From assembly GCA_002332615.1 (NCBI GenBank), contig DDAL01000008.1, positions 384,890-418,858 of the forward strand: a stretch of 33,969 nucleotides of DNA, written 5' to 3'. The notes under the pieces were generated by a model. It saw nothing but the letters and a program-made list of their open reading frames with translations, had not been told where the DNA came from and searched no databases. Below, piece after piece: positions 16,109-24,298 of the stretch. Both the position numbers and the translations under genes were made by a program. Each line of letters begins with the position of its first letter. The stretch's first letter is position 1. Source of the stretch: Sphingobacteriaceae bacterium UBA2059. Lineage in GTDB: Bacteria > Bacteroidota > Bacteroidia > Sphingobacteriales > Sphingobacteriaceae.

Positions 16109-17872
16109 TTAAATCAACAATCTTACAGGTTCTTCCAACAATGCTTTAACTGTTTGCAGGAAGGCAGCACCCTGAGCGCCGTCAACCACGCGGTGATCGG
16201 CACTTAAAGTAACTTTCATTACATTTCCAGGTACAACGGCGCCATCTTTAACAACCGGAACCTGTTGTATACCTCCAATTGCAAGGATACAAGCATCAGG
16301 GGAGTTGATAATAGCTGTAAACTCATCTACGCCAAACATACCCAGGTTAGACACTGTAAAGGTTGAACCCTCCCAGTCGGCAGGCTGCAATTTTTTAGCT
16401 TTAGCTCTTTGGGCAAAGTCTTTCACCTCCATAGAAATGTGAGAAAGCGATTTGCCATCGGCAAAGCGAACAACCGGAACCAGCAACCCTTCATCCACCG
16501 CTACGGCAACGCCTATGTTTACATGCTCATTCGTACGGATCTTATCTCCGCGCCACGAAGAGTTAACGTTAGGATGCTGTTTCAGGGCAATTGCTACGGC
16601 TTTAATCACAAGGTCGTTGAAAGATATCTTAACCTGAGCAAACTCATTCATTTTAGTACGCGCCTGTATAGCGCTGTCCATGTTGATAGACATGGTTACA
16701 TAGAAATGCGGTGCAGTGAACAAGCTTTCGGAAAGTCGCTTTCCTATGGTCTTGCGCATTTGCGAAACATTTTTCTCTGTATACTTTTCTTCACCTATAA
16801 ACTGCGGAATAGCAGGAGCAGCCTGTTGTTTTTGCGGAGCCTGAGCCGGAGCACTTTCCTGAGCGGAAGCTTGAGCTGCTTTGGCAGCAGGAGTATAGCT
16901 TTCGATATCTTTTTTAACAATACGGCCACCCTCAGCACTTCCTTTAACTTCGGTAAGGTTAATCCCTTTATCCTGAGCTATTTTTCTGGCCAGCGGCGAA
17001 GCCTTTACACGAGCATCGGACTCAGATGAACCCTCTTCCTGTTTAGCTTCGGCTACCGGTGCATTGCCGGCCTCGGGAGTCGCCTCTTCAGTCTTTTGTT
17101 CCTCAGTACCGCTCTTAGGACTGCTGCCTTTTAACAGAGCCTGAACATCCGTACCTTCTTTACCAACAATAGCAATAACATCATTTACTTTCGCAGCCTG
17201 TCCGGCCTCAAGGCCTATATACAATAAAGTTCCCTCGGCATATGCAGTTACCTCCATGGTGGCCTTATCAGTTTCAACATCAGCAAGAGCATCGTCGCTT
17301 TTTACCGTATCGCCCACTTTCTTATGCCATTCGGCAATAACCCCTTCGGTCATGGTATCGCTAAGCAAAGGCATCCTGATAACTGTAGCACCTACAGACT
17401 CAGGGTCAATACCTTCGGATTTATTTTCAGAAGATGAAGAACCTGCAGAAGCAGAAGGTGCAGAAGCATGATCTTCGTCATCAGCATTAGACAAACCGTC
17501 CTTATCAGGAGTTTTCGTTTCAGGCTTATCTTCCATCTCGGCAGAAGAGTTACTTTCCTCGTCGCTTTTGGAGCCGGTATCGGCAGCCGGAGCCTTTGCA
17601 GGTTCACCTTCAAGAGCCGCTTTATAATCCTCGCCCTCTTCGCCAAGCACCGCAATTACAGCATCAATAGGAACAGCTGTACCTTCTTCGGCGCCTATAT
17701 ATAGTAAAGTACCCTCCTGGTAAGATTCAAAATCCATGGTTGCTTTGTCTGTTTCCACCTCAGCAATCAGGTCGCCCGAAGTCACTTTATCACCCACTTT
17801 TTTGTGCCATTTAGCAATAACCCCTTCGGTCATGGTATCGCTCATTTTAGGCATTCGAACTACTTCAGCCAT
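16109..17872 (-). CDS. pdhC: Pyruvate dehydrogenase E2, dihydrolipoamide acetyltransferase
   Basis: E2 is the core of the pyruvate dehydrogenase complex and transfers the acetyl group from lipoamide to coenzyme A. The 587 residues hold two lipoyl domains with lipoylated lysines at K43 (ETDKATMD) and K203 (ETDKATME), joined by an acidic Ser/Ala/Glu-rich linker. A peripheral-subunit-binding domain (VKASPLARKIAQDKG, near residue 290) follows, then a Pro/Ala/Gln linker and the catalytic domain ending in the active-site DHRVVDG. The first and second lipoyl domains are near copies. The gene follows pdhA by 25 bases on the same strand. The E1-beta gene is not in this window. Confidence 0.96.
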   Translation of the reverse strand: MAEVVRMPKMSDTMTEGVIAKWHKKVGDKVTSGDLIAEVETDKATMDFESYQEGTLLYIGAEEGTAVPIDAVIAVLGEEGEDYKAALEGEPAKAPAADTGSKSDEESNSSAEMEDKPETKTPDKDGLSNADDEDHASAPSASAGSSSSENKSEGIDPESVGATVIRMPLLSDTMTEGVIAEWHKKVGDTVKSDDALADVETDKATMEVTAYAEGTLLYIGLEAGQAAKVNDVIAIVGKEGTDVQALLKGSSPKSGTEEQKTEEATPEAGNAPVAEAKQEEGSSESDARVKASPLARKIAQDKGINLTEVKGSAEGGRIVKKDIESYTPAAKAAQASAQESAPAQAPQKQQAAPAIPQFIGEEKYTEKNVSQMRKTIGKRLSESLFTAPHFYVTMSINMDSAIQARTKMNEFAQVKISFNDLVIKAVAIALKQHPNVNSSWRGDKIRTNEHVNIGVAVAVDEGLLVPVVRFADGKSLSHISMEVKDFAQRAKAKKLQPADWEGSTFTVSNLGMFGVDEFTAIINSPDACILAIGGIQQVPVVKDGAVVPGNVMKVTLSADHRVVDGAQGAAFLQTVKALLEEPVRLLI

Positions 17873-17897
17873 TATATCTTAAGTTTTATCTGCAAAA

Positions 17898-18893
17898 TTA
17901 ATTTGTGATGAAAGGATAATCTTCCTGAACATAAATATCATGGTAGGTTTCAGAAGGATCGGGCCATGGAGACTCCTCAGCAAATTTCACTGATTCATCC
18001 ACAATAGCTTTTACCCTTTTATCCACTTCCTCAAACCAGGCATCATCAGCATAGTTGTTTTCAACTATTGCATGCTTAACAACGCCAATCGGATCTTTTG
18101 CTTTATAACGCTCCAGTTCCTCTTTGGTTCTGTATTTTGCGGGGTCGGACATGGAGTGGCCTTTATAGCGGTAGGTGCGTATTTCAAGGAAAGTCGGGCC
18201 GTCGCCTTTGCGTGCGCGCTGAACGGCTTCGTCCATAGCATTATGAACAGCAGCGGGGTCCATTCCGTCTACCGGAGCGCAAGGCATGTCAAAGCCTAAA
18301 CCTATTTTATAAATATCCTGCATGTTGGTAGTCCGCGCTACCGAAGTACCCATAGCATAACCATTATTTTCGCAAACAAATATCACAGGAAGCTTCCATA
18401 TCATGGCCATGTTAAAGGTTTCGCTAAGAGCACCCTGACGCACAGCGCCATCGCCCATGTAGCAAACGCACACATTATCAGTGCCATTGTATTTTTCAGC
18501 GAAGGCAATACCTGCACCCAAAGGAATCTGGCCGCCTACAATACCGTGCCCGCCAAAAAGCTTATGCTCCTTGCTGAACATGTGCATAGAGCCTCCTTTT
18601 CCTTTAGAAGATCCTGTTGCTTTTCCATACATCTCTGCCATAACAGCATTAGGCGATACACCTTTTGCAATAGCATGAGCATGGTCGCGATAGGCAGTGA
18701 TCATGGAATCTTCAGGCCGTAAAACAGACATAGCTCCCGCTACTACTGCTTCCTGACCAATATAGAGGTGGCAAAAGCCACGTATCTTTTGCTGTCCATA
18801 AAGTTGTCCGGTCTTTTCCTCAAACTTACGCATCAGCAACATAGACTCATACCACTTTAAATAGGTATCCTTGGTAATTTCTACTGAACTCAT
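17898..18893 (-). CDS. pdhA: Pyruvate dehydrogenase E1 component, alpha subunit
   Basis: E1-alpha binds thiamine diphosphate and, with E1-beta, decarboxylates pyruvate for transfer to lipoyl-E2. The 331-residue sequence has the ThDP motif GDGAVRQGALSETFNMA ending in CENNGYAMG, the family segment IRGFCHLYIGQEAV, and the loop YRYKGHSMSDPAKYR that carries the regulated serine in eukaryotic homologues. It is the first gene of a pdhA-pdhC unit with its own -7 box upstream. pdhB must be elsewhere in the genome, as in many Bacteroidota. Confidence 0.95.
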   Translation of the reverse strand: MSSVEITKDTYLKWYESMLLMRKFEEKTGQLYGQQKIRGFCHLYIGQEAVVAGAMSVLRPEDSMITAYRDHAHAIAKGVSPNAVMAEMYGKATGSSKGKGGSMHMFSKEHKLFGGHGIVGGQIPLGAGIAFAEKYNGTDNVCVCYMGDGAVRQGALSETFNMAMIWKLPVIFVCENNGYAMGTSVARTTNMQDIYKIGLGFDMPCAPVDGMDPAAVHNAMDEAVQRARKGDGPTFLEIRTYRYKGHSMSDPAKYRTKEELERYKAKDPIGVVKHAIVENNYADDAWFEEVDKRVKAIVDESVKFAEESPWPDPSETYHDIYVQEDYPFITN

Positions 18894-18916
18894 TTATTTT
18901 GACTTATTTGGGATAG

Positions 18917-18924
18917 CAAATCTA
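18917..18924 (-). promoter_or_regulatory. -7 box of pdhA-pdhC
   Basis: On the reverse strand this is TAGATTTG, an exact TAnnTTTG, 23 bases before the pdhA ATG. It lies after the histidine-kinase stop, so pdhA need not depend on read-through from the upstream genes. Confidence 0.5.
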
Positions 18925-18985
18925 ACTATAACTTTATAAAAAAAAGAACTAGCCGGGGCTTTTGGCCTGCTCTTATTGCTTGATT

Positions 18986-20230
18986 TCAAGCCTCATCTGC
19001 CGAGGTAGGTATATAGCGCGTACTGCTTTTAAGTATTATACGCATAATAGTACCCTTGCCGGCTTCCGAGTCCTTAACAAAAATGTGGCCGTTGTGATAA
19101 TTCTCTACAATTCGCTTGGTGAGCGACAAGCCCAGCCCCCAGCCGCGCTTGCGTGTAGTATAACCCGGTTGGAATATCGTTTCGAATTTAAGGCGCGGTA
19201 TGCCCCTGCCCGAGTCGGTAATGTCAATAAATACCTGTTCCTTGGCAAGATTTTCAATAACATCTATTTTAATAAAGCCCTCGCCTTCAATGGCATTGAC
19301 GGCATTCTTAATAAGGTTTTCAATAACCCATTCAAATAAAGGCACATTGAGCAGAGCTTCCACCTCCTTGTCGCCGCTAACGGTAAATTGAATTTTATCA
19401 CTGCTTCGTACCCTGAAGTAGTCAACATAATCTTTAATTACCTGATACACCACATGGCTTTTTAACACCGCCTTAGAGCCTATTTTAGAAAACCGGTCGG
19501 CCACCATTTCGAGCCGGTGAATATCATTTTCCATTTCAAGTACCAGCGGATCCCTTTCGGCATCAAACTTATCTTTAAGAAGCTCGACCCAGGCCATAAG
19601 GCTCGAAATAGGCGTGCCCAGCTGATGAGCCGTTTCCTTAGCCATGCCCACCCATACCAGGTTTTGTTCGTTGCGTCGGGAAGAATTAAATACAGTATAG
19701 GCGATGAGTAAAAAGATAGCGATAACCGTAAGCTGAATGTAAGGGAAAACCCGCAACTGACTGAGCAGTACAGAGTCTTTATAGTAAATATACCATTTTT
19801 CGCCATCAAGCTTTGTTATTTCGATGGGCGTATGCTGCGACTTCATTATATTGATCTGCGCCTCAAAATAAGCCGGATCGTACACCTTTTTGTTTGGCAG
19901 CGCAGCAGTCATTTCTGCTTCCTCAATAAAGTTGGTTTTAGTGCTGTCAAGCCCTTTAGAGTTGATGATGTTGCCATCCTGATCAATTACAATGGCAGGC
20001 ACAGACAAGCTATCGCGGACAGTTGATATATACGTAATGAAATCGTCGTTAATATCAATTATCTCGGTGATGTTTTTTATAGACAGCGCCCAAAGCTGAG
20101 CCTTTGTACGTTCAGATTTAGAAATATTTTCAACCAGGTAATCCGTATACCAAAGCGACGCTGCAGCAATAAGCACAGCAAAGGCCAGCAATAGAAACTT
20201 CCAGCGCCGCTTTGACTGATAGGGGTTCAT
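18986..20230 (-). CDS. Membrane sensor histidine kinase (orphan)
   Basis: This 414-residue kinase has an N-terminal membrane helix (about 11-28), an extracytoplasmic sensor domain (about 30-160) and a second helix (about 163-182). The phosphoacceptor H202 sits in AKETAHQLGTPISSL. The ATP-binding domain has the N-box (ENLIKNAVNAIEG), G1 (DSGRGIP) and G2 (GWGLGLSLTKRIVE). The signal is unknown, and no response-regulator gene is adjacent, so its partner lies elsewhere. ATG 20,230 is preferred to the TTG at 20,245. It follows the prolyl oligopeptidase gene by 23 bases on the same strand and may be co-transcribed with it. Confidence 0.92.
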   Translation of the reverse strand: MNPYQSKRRWKFLLLAFAVLIAAASLWYTDYLVENISKSERTKAQLWALSIKNITEIIDINDDFITYISTVRDSLSVPAIVIDQDGNIINSKGLDSTKTNFIEEAEMTAALPNKKVYDPAYFEAQINIMKSQHTPIEITKLDGEKWYIYYKDSVLLSQLRVFPYIQLTVIAIFLLIAYTVFNSSRRNEQNLVWVGMAKETAHQLGTPISSLMAWVELLKDKFDAERDPLVLEMENDIHRLEMVADRFSKIGSKAVLKSHVVYQVIKDYVDYFRVRSSDKIQFTVSGDKEVEALLNVPLFEWVIENLIKNAVNAIEGEGFIKIDVIENLAKEQVFIDITDSGRGIPRLKFETIFQPGYTTRKRGWGLGLSLTKRIVENYHNGHIFVKDSEAGKGTIMRIILKSSTRYIPTSADEA

Positions 20231-20253
20231 ATTATTAATACCCAATAATCCTG

Positions 20254-22374
20254 TTATTTATAGGTTATACCCATATTGTAAAACATAAAGGCCCATTTAT
20301 CGGCCTGCTCGGCAATAACCTGCGCGGTAGACTTGCCTGCGCCGTGACCTGCTTTAGTCTCTATGCGGATAAGCACAGGATTACTGCCCTTATGATATTC
20401 CTGCAGGCGGGCTGCAAATTTAAAGGAATGGGCAGGTACCACGCGGTCATCATGATCGCCGGTAGTAACCAGCGTAGCCGGATAATGAACTCCCTGCTTC
20501 AATGCATGATAAGGCGAGTATTTAACCAGGTATTCAAACATCTCCTTAGAATCATCAGCCGTGCCATAGTCATAAGCCCAGCCCGCGCCCGCAGTAAATT
20601 TATGATAACGAAGCATGTCAAGCACGCCTACAGCAGGAAAGGCAACCTTAAACAAGTCAGGGCGCTGAGTCATACACGCACCCACCAGCAGTCCGCCATT
20701 GGAACCGCCCGAAATAGCCAGACGTTCTTTTGACGTATATTTATTGCTTATAAGGTATTCGGCAGCAGCAATAAAGTCGTTAAAAACATTTTGCTTTTGC
20801 ATTTTGGTCCCGGCAGTATGCCATTTTTTGCCATACTCGCCGCCGCCCCTCAAATTGGCCACCGCATACACCCCGCCCTGCTCAAGCAAAATAATATTTG
20901 ATGTGCTGAAAGAAGGAGTAAGGCTGATGTTGAAGCCGCCATAAGCATACAGCATAGTGGGGTTGGAGCCATCCAGCTTCGTGCCTTTTTTATAGGTAAT
21001 GATCATCGGTACTCTGGTGCCATCCTTAGAGGTATAAAACACCTGCTTAGACTCATACTTAGACGGATCAAACTGCACACCCGCTTTTTTATACAAGGCA
21101 GATTTACCGGTAGCGATATCATATTTAAAGATACTGGGCGGCTGGATGTAGGACGTAAAGCTGTAGTAAAGCTCCTTATCCGTTTCCTTGGCACTAAAGC
21201 CCCCCGCTGTTCCAACGCCGGGCAGGGCAATGGTGCGCTCGAGCTTGCCGGTCATATCATACTGTTTAATCAATGAGGTGGCATCTTTAAGATAATTGGC
21301 AAACAGCTTGCCCCCTCCGGTACCCGCACTCAGCACGTGTTCGGTTTCGGGAATTACATCTTTCCAATTGGACACAGCCAGGTTTGCAACATCTATCTGC
21401 ACCACGCGATTATTCGGCGCATTCAGATTTGTAAAAATAAACAGCTTGCTTCCTGCATTACCAATAACCCCGTGTGTATTGTTGAAGTTGTCAATTACAG
21501 TAAGCATACGGCTGCCCGGCTTGCTCAGGTCCTGAACATAGAGTTCGTTGCCGGTGGTAGAATTGGCAGCGGTAACAACCAGAAAACGCTCATCTTCGGT
21601 AGTATAGGCGCTGATATATCTTCTTGGAAAGTCGGCGCCTCCCAGTATAAGCTTGTCCTGGCTTTGCGAAGTGCCGATTTTATGATAATACAGCTTGTGC
21701 TGATCGGTCATGCCCGAGAGCTGGCTGCCGGCCTTAGGCTTATCATAGCTGCTATAATAAAAGCCCTCATTGCCTTTCCAGGCCATTCCCGAAAACTTTA
21801 CATCCAGCAGCGGCTCGCCCACCGTCTGTTTATCAGAGGCGCGCATTACAATAAGTTTATGCCAATCGGAGCCACCCTCTGAAATCTGGTAAGCAACCAG
21901 ACTTCCGTCTTTAGAAAAACTCACGTCAGACAGGGAGGTGGTGCCATCAGCAGAAAACTTATTAGGATCAAGAAAAACCTCAGGTTGCCCCTTATCTTTC
22001 TGGCGGTACAAAATAGCCTGATTCTGCAAACCGTCGTTCTTATAAAAATAGGTATACTCTCCCTCTTTAAAAGGCGCGCCATAGCGCTCATAATTCCAAA
22101 GTTTTTCCAGGCGTTGTTTAATCTTTTCTCGGTAAGGCACCTTAGCCAGATAGGCCTGAGTAACCTTATTTTGCTCCGTTACCCAAGCCTTTGTGTCCTC
22201 AGCCAGATCATCTTCCAGCCAGCGGTAAGGATCGGGCACTACAGTGCCGAAGTAGGTATCGGTCACGGTACCTTTTTTAGTAGAAGGATAATTAAGCATG
22301 TTTGTAGTGTTAGTCTGCCCATGCGCCCCCAAGGCAAGGGCCGACCCAAGCATTAATGTAAACAGTTGTTTCAT
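20254..22374 (-). CDS. Prolyl oligopeptidase family (S9) serine peptidase, secreted
   Basis: This is a 706-residue exported peptidase that should cleave after proline in short peptides, probably in the periplasm. A Sec signal peptide ends near residue 20 (ALGAHGQ). The N-terminal beta-propeller region starts with PDPYRWLEDD, the usual S9A opening. The catalytic domain carries the nucleophile serine in SGGSNGGLLVG (about residue 556), the aspartate in GDHDDRVVP (about 641) and the histidine in KAGHGAGK (about 676). Length and order are normal for S9A. The upstream region contains only weak promoter-like sequence. The histidine kinase gene follows closely. Confidence 0.95.
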   Translation of the reverse strand: MKQLFTLMLGSALALGAHGQTNTTNMLNYPSTKKGTVTDTYFGTVVPDPYRWLEDDLAEDTKAWVTEQNKVTQAYLAKVPYREKIKQRLEKLWNYERYGAPFKEGEYTYFYKNDGLQNQAILYRQKDKGQPEVFLDPNKFSADGTTSLSDVSFSKDGSLVAYQISEGGSDWHKLIVMRASDKQTVGEPLLDVKFSGMAWKGNEGFYYSSYDKPKAGSQLSGMTDQHKLYYHKIGTSQSQDKLILGGADFPRRYISAYTTEDERFLVVTAANSTTGNELYVQDLSKPGSRMLTVIDNFNNTHGVIGNAGSKLFIFTNLNAPNNRVVQIDVANLAVSNWKDVIPETEHVLSAGTGGGKLFANYLKDATSLIKQYDMTGKLERTIALPGVGTAGGFSAKETDKELYYSFTSYIQPPSIFKYDIATGKSALYKKAGVQFDPSKYESKQVFYTSKDGTRVPMIITYKKGTKLDGSNPTMLYAYGGFNISLTPSFSTSNIILLEQGGVYAVANLRGGGEYGKKWHTAGTKMQKQNVFNDFIAAAEYLISNKYTSKERLAISGGSNGGLLVGACMTQRPDLFKVAFPAVGVLDMLRYHKFTAGAGWAYDYGTADDSKEMFEYLVKYSPYHALKQGVHYPATLVTTGDHDDRVVPAHSFKFAARLQEYHKGSNPVLIRIETKAGHGAGKSTAQVIAEQADKWAFMFYNMGITYK

Positions 22375-22620
22375 AGTGTTTGCAAGCGTTAAGTTGATTT
22401 AAGATACAAGGTAATAAAAATACAAAGCAAACTTAAAAGCATTAAAAGCAACATCAAGACTTTTTAAATGCTATACCCTCAGATAGGAGGCACCCGGTTT
22501 TAAGCAGCAAAAGCCTATATCCCCCGCCTAAACGTATAATCTGCCAACTTTGCCTATAGTCCCAGGGTCATACTCCGTTCTGGCTGTAAATGCCTCATCG
22601 CCTGTTACCTACACATCATT

Positions 22621-22650
22621 AAAAAGGCATGCAGAGCCCCTCTGCATGCC
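22621..22650 (-). terminator. Intrinsic terminator of the 57-residue protein gene
   Basis: GGCATGCAGAG (22,626-22,636) and CTCTGCATGCC (22,640-22,650) form a perfect 11-base stem with a 3-base loop. On the reverse strand it is followed by TTTTT. It lies 23 bases after the stop at 22,674, which supports that short gene. Confidence 0.93.
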
Positions 22651-22673
22651 TTCGATACACGTAAGTTGCATCG

Positions 22674-22847
22674 TTATTGTTTCTTTCCCTTGCCTTCGGT
22701 GTCTTTATTGGACGTCTGGTCTGAACGCTGACCGCCCGAATTAGGAATGCCCATTACTTTTTTATCTGATTTGACATCATGATTGGCACGGTCTGAAGTA
22801 GGCTGACCTTGCTGTTTTCCCGTGATTTTTGGATCCTGATCTTTCAT
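22674..22847 (-). CDS. Small hydrophilic protein (57 residues), unknown function
   Basis: The reading frame encodes a 57-residue protein beginning MKDQDPKITGKQQGQ and ending GKGKKQ. It is strongly polar (K, D, Q, S, G), without cysteine or any hydrophobic stretch except a short VMGIP segment, and looks disordered. The evidence for coding is an ATG-led open frame closed by TAA and followed 23 bases later by a strong terminator in the same direction. The MKDQ start and composition recall the 78-residue protein at 3699-3935. Function is unknown. Confidence 0.6.
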   Translation of the reverse strand: MKDQDPKITGKQQGQPTSDRANHDVKSDKKVMGIPNSGGQRSDQTSNKDTEGKGKKQ

Positions 22848-23089
22848 AGTACAATTTGTTTAAGGTAAGCAGATGTTTAAATTACTAACAGAAGCAGGAT
22901 GATAGTGTTTGGTTTAGCAGCTTTCAATATATTGTACAAGCCAGTATCCCGGGTTATAAAACACCTCAATCAACAAAAAAGGGAAAACAATAATAAAATG
23001 TTGCTTTTTAAAGGGTTGCATTTAATACTGGTGTTATTGGAACGTTAAATATAGGAAATAGAATGTAGTATCATAGCAGCGCCTTTTAT

Positions 23090-23097
23090 TACCTTTG
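23090..23097 (+). promoter_or_regulatory. -7 box just before the lpxH-like gene
   Basis: TACCTTTG is an exact TAnnTTTG ending only 6 bases before the ATG at 23,104. If used, transcription would start at or within a few bases of the start codon, giving a leaderless or nearly leaderless mRNA. No well-spaced -33 TTG is seen. Confidence 0.45.
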
Positions 23098-23103
23098 CAG
23101 GCA

Positions 23104-23868
23104 ATGGCACAGCGCACCAAACTCTATTTTGCATCCGATTTTCATCTTGGCGTAGCCGATTATGCTCTTAGCAGGCAGCGCGAAGACAGGGTGGTTGCCT
23201 GGCTCGAAAGCATTAAACAGGATGCTGCCGAACTGTACCTGGTGGGCGATGTGTTTGATTTTTGGTTTGAGTATAAGCGGGTAGTGCCCAAGGGCTTTGT
23301 GCGCTTCCTGGGCAAACTTGCCGAACTTGCAGACCTGGGCGTAAAGATCACCTTTTTTAAGGGCAACCATGATATGTGGATGTTTGGCTACCTTAGCCGC
23401 GAGCTAGGTGCTCATATTATATCCAACGAACTCATCATAGAGCGTGGTGGTAAGCGCTTCTATATTCATCATGGCGATGGTTTGGGTCCGGGCGATTCGA
23501 AGTACAAACTGCTAAAAAAAATATTCCGAAGCAAGGCCTGCCAATGGCTCTTTGCACGTCTGCATCCCAATCTGGGCATAGGCCTGGCCTTGTCATGGTC
23601 GAGCCACAGCCGGGCGGCCGGCATGCAAAAAGAACGTTTTTTGGGCGAATCGCAGGAGTGGCTGGTACAATACAGCCGGCAAATGCTGCAAACAAGCCAC
23701 TTCGACTATTTTATTTTCGGCCACAGGCACCTTCCTCTTGATATTAAATTGCCCGCTGAAAGCCGTTATATAAATCTGGGTGAGTGGATAAGTTACTTTT
23801 CCTATGCCGTATTTGATGGCGAAGAGCTCAGGCTCGAATACTTCAAGCATCCTGCGGCAGCAATATAA
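23104..23868 (+). CDS. UDP-2,3-diacylglucosamine pyrophosphatase, LpxH-like
   Basis: This 254-residue calcineurin-type metallophosphatase carries the ordered metal ligands ASDFHLG, GDVFDFW, KGNHD (FFKGNHDMW), IHHGDG and GHRHLP. The DFW and GNHDMW versions are typical of LpxH/LpxH2-like enzymes, which hydrolyse UDP-2,3-diacylglucosamine to lipid X and UMP in lipid A synthesis at the inner membrane. Start ATG 23,104 is preferred over the TTG at 23,095, which overlaps the -7 box. Other metallophosphatases of this fold cannot be fully excluded, but the length and the DFWFEY segment favour lipid A synthesis. Confidence 0.85.
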   Translation: MAQRTKLYFASDFHLGVADYALSRQREDRVVAWLESIKQDAAELYLVGDVFDFWFEYKRVVPKGFVRFLGKLAELADLGVKITFFKGNHDMWMFGYLSRELGAHIISNELIIERGGKRFYIHHGDGLGPGDSKYKLLKKIFRSKACQWLFARLHPNLGIGLALSWSSHSRAAGMQKERFLGESQEWLVQYSRQMLQTSHFDYFIFGHRHLPLDIKLPAESRYINLGEWISYFSYAVFDGEELRLEYFKHPAAAI

Positions 23869-24258
23869 AAAAGCAAAACAGTTTGGTTTTTAAGAAGCAT
23901 TGCGGCATACCGACTCAGAGCTTCGCCGTACATTCTTCGCTGTTTATCGAACCAGGTACGAACGAGGTACGTCTCATTTGCCTTTCATTTACATCTTGCT
24001 GTACTCCGGTATCGGCTTATAAATCTCTTATTTGATGTGCGCCCCGGCAACTATACCCCCTCTTCCTCCAAAGCATTAGAGCTGCCGCCCGGTTAAAGCG
24101 ACGATATAGCGTGTCGTGCCAGTGGATGCTGATGCCTAAGCGACTCACGGTCAGGCCTAGGGCTGCATGCGTTATAGCTTGGGGAGCTTGCTTCTTCCTG
24201 TGCTTGCAGCCGCGTGTGCATCCTCCATTAAGGCAATAAACCTTTGACCGAAAAAACT
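23869..24258. other. Gene-free stretch before prfA
   Basis: I see no credible coding frame here. The only structure I can support is an inverted repeat, GGCTGCA (24,161-24,167) with TGCAGCC (24,205-24,211), enclosing a direct repeat AGCTT-gggg-AGCTT. A short GGTACG repeat occurs near 23,955-23,975. Neither has a T tract. The stretch ends at the prfA -7 box. Confidence 0.5.
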
Positions 24259-24266
24259 TACTTTTG
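24259..24266 (+). promoter_or_regulatory. -7 box of prfA
   Basis: TACTTTTG is an exact TAnnTTTG and is followed by a 32-base gap to the prfA ATG. No -33 TTG lies at the preferred distance. Confidence 0.5.
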
Positions 24267-24298
24267 TCTCTTTACAGCATTCAGCATTTCATAAAACT

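Noticed and set aside
17040..17660. Repetitive Glu/Ser/Ala segments inside pdhC as a possible DNA repeat
   Set aside because: They are the two lipoyl domains and their flexible linkers, normal for an E2 protein.
18978..18991. GCTTGA-TT-TCAAGC hairpin at the histidine-kinase stop as a terminator
   Set aside because: There is no T run after it on the reverse strand, and the stem overlaps the stop codon.
22550..22744. Forward open frame of 64 codons
   Set aside because: It runs antisense across the terminator and the 57-residue gene; the reverse-strand frame with its terminator explains the region better.
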